Of a stretch of DNA of 64,000 nucleotides, positions 17,840-27,055 are shown in pieces (positions within the stretch are counted from its first letter, which is position 1; every line of letters starts with the position of its first letter). The translations under genes and the position numbers were made by a program. Source of the stretch: an uncultured Litoreibacter sp. (GTDB taxonomy: Bacteria; Pseudomonadota; Alphaproteobacteria; Rhodobacterales; Rhodobacteraceae); assembly GCA_947494435.1 (NCBI GenBank), contig CANLUY010000001.1, forward strand, positions 1,044,001 to 1,108,000, in the 5' to 3' direction. Below the pieces are notes generated by a model, which saw only the letters and a list, made by a program, of their open reading frames with translations, had not been told where the DNA came from and made no database searches.

Positions 17840-18427
17840 TTGACTGAAAACAAAGAGGCCATCCACCCACGGAAGCTTGAAATCGTAGAGGCTGCCGTTC
17901 GCTGCTTTTTGGAGCGTGGTTATCATCAGACCGGTGTGCGCGATATTGCCAGGCAGGCCGGGGTAAGCCTTGGCAATCTGTATAATCACTTCAAAGGGAA
18001 AGAAGCCGTTCTGGTGTTCATCGCTGAGATCGAGGTTGAGGAACTGTCTGGGTTCATTGCCGATCTGCAAGAGGCGTCGGATCCCAAGAAGGCAATCGAG
18101 GCATTTATCACGGGCTATACGGCTTATGTGTCAGACCCTGACAATGCATTGCTTGGTGCGGAGATTCTAACTGAAGCCCTCCGCAACCCCGTGATTGAGG
18201 ATGCCTTCGGCAAAAATAGAAACGCGTTGATCGATGCGCTGACGGCTTGCCTTGAGGCTGGGGTGAAAGTCGAAAGCTTTGGACCCTTCGAAGACCTTAC
18301 CCCTATTGCCCACCTGATACTTGATAGTATCGAAGCGCATGGGTTGCGTGTGGCCACGTCGACCGAAATAGACCCTATACAGGCGCAATCATTGCACCAA
18401 GCGCTTATGAATGCCTTGCAGTCGTAA
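17840..18427 (+). CDS. TetR/AcrR family transcriptional regulator
   Basis: The N-terminal helix-turn-helix (about 15-62) reads LEIVEAAVRCFLERGYHQ then VRDIARQAGVSLGNLYNHF, the classic TetR signature. The C-terminal 130 residues form a ligand-binding/dimerisation domain of unknown ligand. Length 195 is usual. The start is a TTG with GGAG ten bases upstream; a nearby ATG at 17824 is out of frame. It most likely represses itself and the divergent fatty acid hydroxylase gene through the palindrome at 17782-17811. Confidence 0.9.
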   Translation: MTENKEAIHPRKLEIVEAAVRCFLERGYHQTGVRDIARQAGVSLGNLYNHFKGKEAVLVFIAEIEVEELSGFIADLQEASDPKKAIEAFITGYTAYVSDPDNALLGAEILTEALRNPVIEDAFGKNRNALIDALTACLEAGVKVESFGPFEDLTPIAHLILDSIEAHGLRVATSTEIDPIQAQSLHQALMNALQS

Positions 18428-18433
18428 CGAAAA

Positions 18434-18907
18434 TCACTCTGTCTTCGGTTCGCAAGCACCGCCTTGGGCGCAGTTTTCGAGGCTCTTTATGGTTTCTTGC
18501 GCTGGTTCTTTGAACGCCAACCCGTAGCAAGGGTCGACATTGAAGGTCAGCGCCGTCTCTGACTGTTCGACGAATGCAATGTAGTCGGTGTCAGGGTCGA
18601 TCCGCGCGCACCAGCTGCCGGCGCAGTTCATCTTGATCTCCACCGGTGCGGAGACTTGCTGCGTGAAGCCTGCGCTGGTCAGAAGGCGACCGGAAAAAGT
18701 GGCATCTGCTGAGACAGGCTCAGGGTTCAGCTTGTCCGCATCCGGCACGGCGTCGAAAGCGAACTTTCCTTTCAGGACGACATAGACCAGATCGGAGGCG
18801 CTGGCGCTTTGGAACGCGCCTGCGACGTCGGTTTTCAGGCAAGACAAGGCCGTTGCTTGGCTGGCGGAGACGGCCACAAGGGTTGTGGCGAGGATGAGAT
18901 GTTTCAT
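18434..18907 (-). CDS. Secreted cysteine-rich hypothetical protein (paralogue of the next gene)
   Basis: I do not recognise a family. The 157 residues start with a clear signal peptide (MKHLILATTLVAVSASQATA) and a mature N-terminus LSCLKTDVAGAFQ. Six cysteines remain after the signal, including CAGSWC and CAQGGAC, which suits an oxidised periplasmic protein. The plan matches the adjacent upstream gene: LSC opening, a VxVKGK strand, a Cys-x4-Cys element ending in WC, a DPC or SPC element, and GGxC near the end. I chose the start at the signal peptide; the frame is open upstream to 19018. Confidence 0.75.
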   Translation of the reverse strand: MKHLILATTLVAVSASQATALSCLKTDVAGAFQSASASDLVYVVLKGKFAFDAVPDADKLNPEPVSADATFSGRLLTSAGFTQQVSAPVEIKMNCAGSWCARIDPDTDYIAFVEQSETALTFNVDPCYGLAFKEPAQETIKSLENCAQGGACEPKTE

Positions 18908-19022
18908 GAGATGTATATGGCCGGTCTGTCGCATGCGGCTCAAGCCCCAGAAGATCACAGTTCTGTTGGAACGGCGGTGGATTGCCGGTGCGCGATGCCC
19001 GCGTGATCGCCGGATCATGCGC

Positions 19023-19502
19023 TTATGGCTTGCAAGGCCCGCCGGAGATGCAGCTTTGTAATATTCGGATATTTTCAGGTGATGCAGTGCTTTCAGTCGA
19101 AAAGTCGCAAGGGCTCGCCAATTTGATGTAGCGGTTCTTTTTCTTCTTTAGAAAATAGATCCGTTCCCTTGCGTCAGGGACGTTACCGCACCATCCGTGA
19201 AAACAGGAGAGTTCGACTGTGACGGGGGAGGTAAACCGCGATGCAAAGCCCTGTTTGCTGAGGCTTTGGCCTGCGATCCTCGCGCGATAGCCAAAAAGCT
19301 CTGAATCACTTTCACTGTCCTTGGATAGGGTCTTTTTCGACGCTTTATCCACCCGCATCTTGCCTTTGACGATGACGTAATTGTCTGACGCCTCCTTCGC
19401 CCAAATAAAACGCTGCGCCATATTGGCCTCCATACAGGAGAGGGGGATGGCTTGTGTTGCCCAGAAGGTGAGGAGTGTGGCGGAAAGAGCAATGAGTTTC
19501 AT
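19023..19502 (-). CDS. Secreted cysteine-rich hypothetical protein (paralogue of the downstream gene)
   Basis: This is a 159-residue protein of unknown function with a signal peptide (MKLIALSATLLTFWATQAIP), LSC at the mature start, YVIVKGKMRV, VELSCFHGWC, ASPCDF and QSCISGGPC at the C-terminal end. The spacing of these elements copies the neighbouring gene at 18434-18907, so the two are tandem duplicates that have diverged strongly. A lysine-rich stretch (LKKKKNRYIK) is particular to this copy. It follows rppH by 69 bases on the same strand. Confidence 0.75.
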   Translation of the reverse strand: MKLIALSATLLTFWATQAIPLSCMEANMAQRFIWAKEASDNYVIVKGKMRVDKASKKTLSKDSESDSELFGYRARIAGQSLSKQGFASRFTSPVTVELSCFHGWCGNVPDARERIYFLKKKKNRYIKLASPCDFSTESTASPENIRILQSCISGGPCKP

Positions 19503-19571
19503 GACATGTCCGAAATTGCAAAATGGCGTAGGTCTAGACTGCTGCCACTCTATCGCAATTCGGTGCTCTTG

Positions 19572-20060
19572 TCAGATCAGGGGACGAAACGCCTCGATCA
19601 CCTTGGAATAGGTGTCGCGTTTGAAGGGGACGATGTTGTCGAGCAGGTCGTCCATATCCATCCAAGTCCAGTTGGAGAATTCGGGGATTTCCGTCTCGAT
19701 ATTGATGTCGGTATCCTGACCTTCAAAACGCAGAAGGTAGTATTTCTGCATTTGGCCACGATATTTACCCTTCCAGAGGTTGGGAACCAGATCATGGGGT
19801 AGATCGTAGGGCAGCCAATCGTCGGTTTCGGCAAGAATAGACACTTTATCGGGGGTCAGTCCCGTCTCCTCCTCCAGCTCGCGCAGGGCGGCGGCGCGGG
19901 GGTCTTCACCCTCGTCGATCCCGCCTTGTGGCATCTGCCAAGCGGGTGTCGCAACGGGACTGTCGAGGCGTTGGGCGGCGAAAACCTTACCCTCCCCGTT
20001 GACGACCATCAGGCCGACGCAGGGGCGGTAAGGCAGTTTCGCGATCTCAGCAGGTGTCAT
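19572..20060 (-). CDS. rppH: RNA pyrophosphohydrolase RppH
   Basis: This Nudix hydrolase removes pyrophosphate from the 5' end of mRNA and so starts degradation. The Nudix box is complete ([20 protein letters not shown], residues 46-65), and [11 protein letters not shown] and PAWQMPQGG are typical of RppH. Length 162 is normal. Its start overlaps the ctpA stop by one base, in the run gpmI-envC-ctpA-rppH. Confidence 0.94.
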   Translation of the reverse strand: MTPAEIAKLPYRPCVGLMVVNGEGKVFAAQRLDSPVATPAWQMPQGGIDEGEDPRAAALRELEEETGLTPDKVSILAETDDWLPYDLPHDLVPNLWKGKYRGQMQKYYLLRFEGQDTDINIETEIPEFSNWTWMDMDDLLDNIVPFKRDTYSKVIEAFRPLI

Positions 20061-21403
20061 TACTCGGCAGCTGCGATGGCTTCGAGACCTTTGAGAATGT
20101 CGAGTGCGTAGGCGAGTTGGTAGTCGCGTTTGCGCAGCTCGGCCGTGGCTTCGGCTTTCTCGCGTTCGGCTTCGATGATGGCGCGCTCGTCTTCTGAGAC
20201 GTCTTCATTTGTCAGGGAGCCGCGCAAGTCAGCTTCCGACCGGCGTGGGCGGTTGTTGTTTTCTTCTTCCTCGGCCTCTTCTGCGGCGGGGACGCGTGGC
20301 GGCTGTTCCACGATGATGTCAGGGGCCACGCCAAGCGCTTGGATCGAGCGGCCCGACGGGGTGTAGTAGCGCGAGGTGGTCAGGCGCATCGCGCCATCGC
20401 CGCGGACAGGGACAACCGTTTGGACAGAGCCTTTGCCGAAACTCTTTTCCCCGATGACGACCGCACGACCATGGTCTTGCAGGGCACCTGCGACAATTTC
20501 AGAAGCCGAGGCAGAACCGCCATTGATCAGCACAACGATGGGTTTGCCGCCGGACAGGTCACCTTCGGTTGCATTATAGCGCTCACTGTCACGTGGGTTG
20601 CGGCCACGGGTGGAGACGATTTCGCCTTGATCGAGAAACGCGTCAGAGACGGCGATGGCTTGGTTCAGCAGGCCGCCGGGGTTGTTGCGCAGGTCAAGGA
20701 CGATGCCGTTGACATTGTCTGCGCCGCCAAGTTCTTCCATCTGCTTTTTCAAGCCGGATTCGAGGTTGGGGTATGTCTGGCGGTTAAAGGTGGAGACGCG
20801 GAGGACGACTGAGTCGCCTTCGGTGCGGGCGCGCACGGCGGTCAATTTGATCGTGTCGCGGATGATCGAAACATCGAACGGTTCATCGACACCTTCCCGG
20901 ACCACGGTCAGGATGATTTCGGAGCCGACGGGGCCGCGCATCAACTCGACCGCTTCTTCAAGGGTGAAGCCAATGATGGATTTGCCATCGACGCCGGTGA
21001 TGAAATCGCCCGACTCCATGCCGGCCTTGTCAGCGGGCGTGTCATCCATGGGCGTGACGACTTTAACGTAGCCTTCTTCCTGCGTGACCTCGATACCGAG
21101 GCCGCCGAACTCGCCGGAGGTTTGCGTGCGCATATCCTCAAAATCATTCGCGGACAGGTAGGAGGAGTGCGGGTCGAGCGATGTGAGCATGCCGTTGATG
21201 GCGGCTTCGATCAGCTCGGATTCCTCGACCTCTTCCACGTATTGCGCTCGTATGCGTTCGAAAATGTCACCGAACAGATCAAGCTGCTCATAGACGCTGG
21301 ATTTGCTTGCGGAGTCTTGCGCCAGAAGCGGGCCGGTCACTTGTGTGGTCACGGCGACGCCTGCGACGGTGCCGAGCGCTGCGGCCATCAAAAATTTCTT
21401 CAT
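20060..21403 (-). CDS. ctpA: Carboxy-terminal processing protease CtpA (S41 family)
   Basis: This periplasmic serine protease acts in envelope protein turnover. A signal or anchor segment (about 1-29) is followed by a PDZ domain (about 95-175) and the S41 catalytic core. The Ser-Lys dyad is Ser299 in [10 protein letters not shown] and Lys324 in [11 protein letters not shown] charged C-terminal tail ([10 protein letters not shown] and many Arg/Glu) follows. It starts four bases after the envC stop; coupling with EnvC suggests a joint role in cell-wall hydrolysis. Confidence 0.94.
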   Translation of the reverse strand: MKKFLMAAALGTVAGVAVTTQVTGPLLAQDSASKSSVYEQLDLFGDIFERIRAQYVEEVEESELIEAAINGMLTSLDPHSSYLSANDFEDMRTQTSGEFGGLGIEVTQEEGYVKVVTPMDDTPADKAGMESGDFITGVDGKSIIGFTLEEAVELMRGPVGSEIILTVVREGVDEPFDVSIIRDTIKLTAVRARTEGDSVVLRVSTFNRQTYPNLESGLKKQMEELGGADNVNGIVLDLRNNPGGLLNQAIAVSDAFLDQGEIVSTRGRNPRDSERYNATEGDLSGGKPIVVLINGGSASASEIVAGALQDHGRAVVIGEKSFGKGSVQTVVPVRGDGAMRLTTSRYYTPSGRSIQALGVAPDIIVEQPPRVPAAEEAEEEENNNRPRRSEADLRGSLTNEDVSEDERAIIEAEREKAEATAELRKRDYQLAYALDILKGLEAIAAAE

Positions 21404-21407
21404 ATCT

Positions 21408-22541
21408 TCATTCCCTGTCGACCACGAACCACTCCGCGGGATTAATGGGCGTGTTGCCCTGTCTTAGCTCTATATAAAGCGACTCTTGGCGATTGCCGCT
21501 ACCACCTTTGTTTGCATTCATCAAAAAAGCGTCAGCATTGAGGGCATTTCCGCCCATCATCGCGATTGCATCGCCTTGTGCGATGATTTGCCCCTCTTTC
21601 GTGAGGGTCTGGCCGAGGCCCGCGAGAATCAGCAGATAGCCTTTGCCAGGTTCAAGAATGACGACCGACCCGTAGTCCAGAAGCGGCCCCGCATAACGCA
21701 CGGTGGCTGGCCATGGAGCTGTGACAAGCGATTGTGAAGGCAGCGCGAGGGTCAAGCCGGGGCGTTTGATATTTTGCGCGTCTGTTTCGTTGAAGTTCTG
21801 CAAGACCGTCCCGGATGCGGGCAGTGGCAGCTTACCTTTGGCAGTCTCGAAATCAGCGGGATTGGCGGGACCGCTGCTAAGCTGCAAAAGCCCGTCGGCA
21901 AAACCTTGCAGCGTGTCGGCGCTAGCTATCAGCGCGGACATTTGTTGGGCGTCTGCTGTGATACGCTCTGGTAGGTCAACCCGGTCCGCGACGGCTTTCG
22001 CGAGCGTTGAGCGGGCCGATTGAACATTGTCGAGCGCCGTCACCAATTGCGTTGCCGCGCTTTCCTGAAGGCTGCGCAAGACAGAGACTTCTTCAAGCTG
22101 TGTTTTCAGTTGCAGGGCTTCTTGCTGCAAGGCGGGCGTCACGTCTGACAGGATCATCCCCGCGCGTGCGGTTCCGATGGGCCCTGTTGGATGCATCATC
22201 AACAAAGGAGCGGGCGAATTGCCAATGGATTGCAAGATGCCGAGCAGGCGAGAGAGGCGATCTTCTTTGGCTTCAAAATCAATCGCAATCGCGCGTTCGC
22301 GGATCGCAACCCGGCGCAAACCTTCGCGCAGTGCGCTCAACCCTTCTTCATATGCGCGAACTGTTTGCGTCAGGGCTGCAACGCGGTCGGATGACCGTTT
22401 GGCCGCGTCCAGTTGGACTGCTGCCGCATCGAGCATTTGCGCAGCGCGTTTCGCGGTCGTCACAGGATCCGACTGAGCCCCTCCGGATTGCGCGAAAAAA
22501 ACCAGTGTTAGAGCCGGGATTATGAGTCTAAATCGCCTCAA
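21408..22541 (-). CDS. Murein hydrolase activator EnvC-like (degenerate LytM/M23)
   Basis: A signal peptide (about 1-22) is followed by coiled-coil repeats (about 25-230) and a C-terminal LytM domain (about 250-370) with PWPATVRYAGPLLDYGSVVILEPG and LYIELRQGNTPINPAEW. The metal ligands of active M23 peptidases are not intact (YGSVVIL instead of YGN..H, and LYIELR for the HxH element), as in EnvC-type activators that stimulate amidases. Length 377. It overlaps gpmI by four bases and precedes ctpA. Confidence 0.87.
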   Translation of the reverse strand: MRRFRLIIPALTLVFFAQSGGAQSDPVTTAKRAAQMLDAAAVQLDAAKRSSDRVAALTQTVRAYEEGLSALREGLRRVAIRERAIAIDFEAKEDRLSRLLGILQSIGNSPAPLLMMHPTGPIGTARAGMILSDVTPALQQEALQLKTQLEEVSVLRSLQESAATQLVTALDNVQSARSTLAKAVADRVDLPERITADAQQMSALIASADTLQGFADGLLQLSSGPANPADFETAKGKLPLPASGTVLQNFNETDAQNIKRPGLTLALPSQSLVTAPWPATVRYAGPLLDYGSVVILEPGKGYLLILAGLGQTLTKEGQIIAQGDAIAMMGGNALNADAFLMNANKGGSGNRQESLYIELRQGNTPINPAEWFVVDRE

Positions 22542-24052
22542 AAGAGCGTCTTTCCCGTCATCTCGCTGGGCTTGTCCAAGTTCATCAGTTTCAACAATGA
22601 CGGTGCAAGATCGGCAAGCTTGCCGTCTTTCATACGTGCGCCGTCCGGTCCGCCCACCAAAATGACAGGCACCGGGTTCAGTGTGTGCGCTGTGTGTGGT
22701 CCGCCGGTTTCAGGGTCAATCATCATATCGCAATTGCCGTGATCTGCGGTCACAATCATCGCACCACCCGTCACATCAAGTGCTTTCAATGCCGTACCTA
22801 GACCTTGATCTACGGCCTCGCACGCCTTCTTGGCGGCTTCCAGATCACCTGTATGGCCAACCATGTCGGGGTTTGCGTAGTTGACGACAATAAGATCGTA
22901 TCGCTCGTAAATAGCATTCACCAACTGTTCCGTGACTTCTGCGGCGGACATTTCCGGTTGCAGATCATAGGTCGCAACCTTTGGAGACGGAGCCATGTAG
23001 CGTGTTTCGCCGTCTTCAGGGTTTTCTTTGCCCCCATTCAGGAAAAAGGTCACATGCGGATATTTCTCTGTCTCTGCCAAACGGAACTGGCGCAGACCTT
23101 GCTGAGCCACCCATGCGCCAAGCGTGTTTTTGATCTTTTGCTTGGGAAAGACTGTCGTCATGTAATCATTATGGGCGGTGGAATAATCGACCATACCCAA
23201 ACGCGCGCTGAGTTTCGGCAAATGCGCGGTAGAGAACCCTTCGAAACGGATATCGCCAAGGGCTGCAAGTATTTCACGGGCGCGGTCGGCGCGGAAGTTC
23301 AGGCAGTAAATTCCATCACCATCCCGCATGCCCTTGTAGCCTGTGATCACAGACGGCTCTATGAATTCATCGGTCTTGTCGCGTGCGTAGGCGTCACGGA
23401 TAACCGAAAGTGGATCAGCGTAGTCCGGTCCTTCACCATGCACCATCGTGCGATAAGCTTTTTCGACCCTATCCCAGCGATTATCGCGATCCATTGCGAA
23501 ATAACGACCACAGACAGATACGATTTTCGCGTCCTCTGGCAGTGCAGATTTCAGTGCCTTTAGATACGTCCTTGCGGTTTTTGGACCGACATCGCGCCCG
23601 TCGGTGATGGCATGAACGGCGACAGGAACGCTTGCCTCCGTTATTGCCTTGGCGGCTGCAATGAGATGATCCGTATGGCCGTGAACGCCACCATCTGAGA
23701 TCACCCCAAGCAAGTGGGCGGTTCCGCCAGTGCTTTTGAGCGTGTTGATGAACTCCAGAAGGGCAGGACGCTCAAAGAAGGACCCGTCTTCGATGGCCAA
23801 GTCAATTTGTCCAAGGTCCATAGCGACGACACGGCCCGCGCCGATATTCGTGTGACCGACCTCCGAATTGCCCATTTGACCCTTTGGAAGCCCCGCGTCA
23901 GGACCATAGGTCGTGAGGGTCGCATTGGGGCAGCTTGTCATCAGATGATCGAAGTTTGGGGTCTTTGCGAGAAGCGGTGCGTTGCCCTCTTCCATGTTCG
24001 AGATGCCCCATCCATCAAGGATGCAGAGAACGACTGGTTTTGGGGTGCCCAT
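22538..24052 (-). CDS. gpmI: 2,3-bisphosphoglycerate-independent phosphoglycerate mutase
   Basis: This glycolytic enzyme interconverts 3- and 2-phosphoglycerate. It is a Mn-dependent member of the alkaline phosphatase superfamily with the Ser63 nucleophile in MGNSEVGHTNIGAGR, an N-terminal CILDGWG metal site and VTADHGNCD near the end. Length 504 fits. It opens the minus-strand run gpmI-envC-ctpA-rppH. In many alphaproteobacteria rsfS and rlmH precede it directly; here they lie 16 kb away beyond the exopolysaccharide locus. Confidence 0.95.
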   Translation of the reverse strand: MGTPKPVVLCILDGWGISNMEEGNAPLLAKTPNFDHLMTSCPNATLTTYGPDAGLPKGQMGNSEVGHTNIGAGRVVAMDLGQIDLAIEDGSFFERPALLEFINTLKSTGGTAHLLGVISDGGVHGHTDHLIAAAKAITEASVPVAVHAITDGRDVGPKTARTYLKALKSALPEDAKIVSVCGRYFAMDRDNRWDRVEKAYRTMVHGEGPDYADPLSVIRDAYARDKTDEFIEPSVITGYKGMRDGDGIYCLNFRADRAREILAALGDIRFEGFSTAHLPKLSARLGMVDYSTAHNDYMTTVFPKQKIKNTLGAWVAQQGLRQFRLAETEKYPHVTFFLNGGKENPEDGETRYMAPSPKVATYDLQPEMSAAEVTEQLVNAIYERYDLIVVNYANPDMVGHTGDLEAAKKACEAVDQGLGTALKALDVTGGAMIVTADHGNCDMMIDPETGGPHTAHTLNPVPVILVGGPDGARMKDGKLADLAPSLLKLMNLDKPSEMTGKTLF

Positions 24053-24188
24053 AAATGCCTGTCCTGTTTTTTACCCATTTTAGGCGTTGCCGAACCCGCC
24101 CACAACCGCCGCTTGGTCAAAACGGGTGTTCTTGGCCGATTGGGAGGGGTATGACTTGGAAACGGTTGGAAAAAGAAAGGTGTATTCG

Positions 24189-25301
24189 GTGAAAAAAGCG
24201 CTGATCACGGGGATCACGGGGCAAGACGGCTCTTATTTGGCTGAGTTGCTGCTTGAGAAGGGGTACGAGGTCCACGGGATCAAGCGCCGTGCGTCATCTT
24301 TCAACACGCAGCGGATCGATCATATTGTCGAAGACCTGCATGATCTAAACCGCAACCTGCATCTGCATTATGGCGATCTGACGGACAGCTCTAATCTGAC
24401 GCGGATCATTTCGACGATAGAGCCGGATGAGGTGTATAATCTGGGTGCGCAAAGCCATGTCGCGGTGAGCTTCGATTCACCGGAATATACGGCTGATGTC
24501 GATGCGATGGGCACGTTGCGTTTGCTGGAAGCGATCCGGTTTCTGGGACTGGAGAAGAAGACGCGGTTTTATCAGGCATCGACGTCTGAGCTGTATGGAT
24601 TGGTTCAAGAGGTGCCGCAAAGCGAGACGACGCCGTTCCACCCGCGCTCCCCCTATGCGGTTGCAAAGCTGTATTCGTATTGGATCGCGGTGAACTACCG
24701 TGAGGCTTACGGGATGTATGCGTGCAACGGTATTCTGTTTAATCACGAGAGCCCGCGTCGAGGTGAAACCTTTGTGACGCGCAAGATCACGCGTGGCCTT
24801 GCAAATATCGCTTTGGGGCTGGAACAGTGTCTATACATGGGAAATATTGACGCTTTGCGTGACTGGGGGCATGCGAAAGATTACGTCGAAATGCAGTGGT
24901 TGATGTTGCAACAAGATGTGCCTGAAGATTTTGTGATCGCAACGGGTAAGCAATATTCTGTCCGTGAGTTTATCCAGTGGAGTGCGGCCGAGATCGGGTG
25001 GCAATTGCGGTTTGAGGGCGATGGCGTTGACGAAGTTGGTATCGTTGACGCGGTCGAGGGGGATTGGTCGGTTTCCGTCGGTGATGTGATCTTGAGAATT
25101 GATCCACGCTACTTCCGCCCTGCTGAGGTCGAGACGTTGCTTGGGAACCCGTCAAAGGCGAAAGCGAAGCTGGGGTGGGAGCCAAAGATCACTGCGCGTG
25201 AGATGTGTGCGGAGATGGTTCAGAATGATCTGAAAGAAGCGCGTCGCAAATCAGTTCTGGACGCCCATCAACTGGGTGTTCCTGTGGCGCGAGGCGATTG
25301 A
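24189..25301 (+). CDS. gmd: GDP-mannose 4,6-dehydratase
   Basis: It converts GDP-mannose to GDP-4-keto-6-deoxymannose, the precursor of GDP-L-fucose. This is an extended SDR with [12 protein letters not shown] at about 8-19, [13 protein letters not shown] and the catalytic Tyr/Lys in [13 protein letters not shown] took the GTG at 24189 (371 residues) because homologues start with [14 protein letters not shown]; upstream in-frame starts at 24180 and 24156 are possible. It overlaps fcl by one base and opens the plus-strand part of the exopolysaccharide locus. Confidence 0.93.
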   Translation: MKKALITGITGQDGSYLAELLLEKGYEVHGIKRRASSFNTQRIDHIVEDLHDLNRNLHLHYGDLTDSSNLTRIISTIEPDEVYNLGAQSHVAVSFDSPEYTADVDAMGTLRLLEAIRFLGLEKKTRFYQASTSELYGLVQEVPQSETTPFHPRSPYAVAKLYSYWIAVNYREAYGMYACNGILFNHESPRRGETFVTRKITRGLANIALGLEQCLYMGNIDALRDWGHAKDYVEMQWLMLQQDVPEDFVIATGKQYSVREFIQWSAAEIGWQLRFEGDGVDEVGIVDAVEGDWSVSVGDVILRIDPRYFRPAEVETLLGNPSKAKAKLGWEPKITAREMCAEMVQNDLKEARRKSVLDAHQLGVPVARGD

Positions 25302-26257
25302 TGCGGGTCTTTGTGGCAGGCCATCGCGGGATGGTCGGTGGCGCGATTGCGCGCAAGCTATCGGATCAGGGCATTGGGCTGTTGACGCGGACGCGGGACG
25401 AGTTGGATTTGACGGATCAGGCCGCTGTTTTTGCATTCATGGAAGCTGAGCGACCAGATGCCGTTATTCTGGCGGCGGCCAAGGTGGGGGGGATCATCGC
25501 GAATGACACTTACCCTGCCGCGTTCATTTACGAGAACCTCACGCTGCAGAACAACATCATTCACGGGGCGCATCTGGCCGACGTGCAGCGTCTGCTGTTT
25601 CTTGGGAGTTCGTGCATTTACCCGCGTGAAGCGGCTCAGCCGATGCGCGAAGACGCGCTGCTTACGGGCATATTAGAGCCTACAAACGAGCCCTATGCGA
25701 TCGCAAAGATTGCGGGGATCAAGATGTGTGAGAGCTATAACCGGCAGTATGGGCGCGACTATCGCTCGGTGATGCCGACCAACCTATACGGGCCTGGCGA
25801 CAACTTTCATCCGGAGAACAGTCATGTGATCCCAGCGTTGATCCGCCGGTTTCATGAGGCTGTGCAAAGTGGTGCTAAAGAAGTCGTGTTGTGGGGCAGT
25901 GGCACGCCGCGGCGGGAATTTTTGCATGTCGATGACATGGCGGACGCCTCGCTGCACGTCTTCGATATGGCCCAAGAGACGTATAACGCATTGGTTCCGC
26001 AACGGTTGAGCCATGTGAATGTTGGGACGGGTCAAGATTTGCCGATCCGTGAATTGGCTGAACTAATCGCAGATGTGACGGGATATCAAGGTGTGATCAC
26101 ACAGGATACTTCAAAACCGGATGGAACGATGCGCAAGCTGATGGATGTAGAAAAGCTGAGCGGGCTGGGGTGGTCGGCAAAGATCGGTCTGCGCGATGGG
26201 TTGGCGCAGACCTATAAATGGTTTTTGGATCATCAAGACGATTTTCGTGCTGTTTAG
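25301..26257 (+). CDS. fcl: GDP-L-fucose synthase
   Basis: This epimerase/reductase makes GDP-L-fucose from the Gmd product. The Rossmann motif [11 protein letters not shown] lies near the N-terminus, and [14 protein letters not shown] and the [15 protein letters not shown] active-site segment are characteristic. Length 318. The ATG overlaps the gmd TGA. Together they imply that fucose, or a fucose-derived 6-deoxyhexose, is part of the polysaccharide. No gene for GDP-mannose supply is in the window. Confidence 0.94.
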   Translation: MRVFVAGHRGMVGGAIARKLSDQGIGLLTRTRDELDLTDQAAVFAFMEAERPDAVILAAAKVGGIIANDTYPAAFIYENLTLQNNIIHGAHLADVQRLLFLGSSCIYPREAAQPMREDALLTGILEPTNEPYAIAKIAGIKMCESYNRQYGRDYRSVMPTNLYGPGDNFHPENSHVIPALIRRFHEAVQSGAKEVVLWGSGTPRREFLHVDDMADASLHVFDMAQETYNALVPQRLSHVNVGTGQDLPIRELAELIADVTGYQGVITQDTSKPDGTMRKLMDVEKLSGLGWSAKIGLRDGLAQTYKWFLDHQDDFRAV

Positions 26258-26260
26258 AGC

Positions 26261-27043
26261 CTATTTCTGTCCTAATTCCGTCTGAACAGGAAACCTGCAT
26301 GCATTCATGATGACGCCAAGGCAGGGGTTTTGTTCGGCGATCAAGCGTTCTGCGCGATCAATCTCGTCAGACGTGCTGTGATCGGCGCGAGCCACGAGGA
26401 GGGCGGCATCATAGAGATCGGACGCGGCGACACAGTCGTCGAATGGCAGGACCGGTGGCAGATCAAACAGAATAATGTCGGGTTCAAATTCCCGCTCGAT
26501 TTGTTCGATCAGTGCGCGTGCACGCGTTGTGCCGAGCAGTTCGGCTGGTTCTGGATCACCTTCCGTCGTCAGGCTTAACGCGAAGTTGTGACCGACGCGC
26601 ATGCAGGTGCTGTCAAAGCCACGACGCTGACCGGAAAGTGCGCTGCTGCGGGGTGCGGTAGAAGCGAGGTCGAATTGATTGACGAGATCAGGTTTTCGCA
26701 AATTGAGGTCAAAGACCATAACCTTCACGTCGATCTGCCGTGCAATGGACAGCGCAAGATTGGCCGTCAGCGTGGTTGAGCCGCACCCTGCTGTTGGGGC
26801 GGTGATGGCGAGTTTTCGCAAACCGTCTTTGCGCATCTGGCGCAGGATACGACTGCGCAAAAGATCGAACGATGCCGCGGTTTGAGCATCAGCTTGCATT
26901 TTGACGGGGGCGTTTGTGGGTATCGTAACCTCGCTTAGCCGCAACCAAGCCCTTGCAGGGTCTATTTCAGATCTGGTGATCTTCGGTTTTTCATCACGCA
27001 AGGCTGTGTCGAGCATGGCGCGGGGATTGGTAATTTGTTCCAT
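26261..27043 (-). CDS. BY-kinase-like ATPase of exopolysaccharide synthesis (CpsD/CapB family) with altered Walker A
   Basis: This is the cytoplasmic partner of the Wzz-like protein encoded just upstream on the same strand. It has the Mrp/MinD-type fold of bacterial tyrosine kinases: Walker A' FDLNLRKPDL and Walker B IILFDLPPVLP. The Walker A loop reads TAGCGSTTLTAN, with Ser where the nucleotide-binding Lys of GKT/GKS is expected. There is also no C-terminal tyrosine cluster. It may be a regulatory pseudokinase or bind nucleotide in an unusual way. Length 260; it starts 12 bases after the chain-length gene. Confidence 0.8.
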   Translation of the reverse strand: MEQITNPRAMLDTALRDEKPKITRSEIDPARAWLRLSEVTIPTNAPVKMQADAQTAASFDLLRSRILRQMRKDGLRKLAITAPTAGCGSTTLTANLALSIARQIDVKVMVFDLNLRKPDLVNQFDLASTAPRSSALSGQRRGFDSTCMRVGHNFALSLTTEGDPEPAELLGTTRARALIEQIEREFEPDIILFDLPPVLPFDDCVAASDLYDAALLVARADHSTSDEIDRAERLIAEQNPCLGVIMNACRFPVQTELGQK

Positions 27044-27055
27044 TTGGGGTCCTCG

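Noticed and set aside
21408-22541. EnvC-like protein as an active M23 endopeptidase
   Set aside because: The metal-binding His/Asp motifs of active enzymes are not visible, which fits an activator instead.
22805-23563. 252-codon plus-strand open frame inside gpmI
   Set aside because: It is antisense to a complete phosphoglycerate mutase and has no supporting start signal.
24087-24188. Upstream extension of gmd to an earlier start
   Set aside because: The added residues are unlike dehydratase N-termini and the conserved protein begins at VKKALITG.
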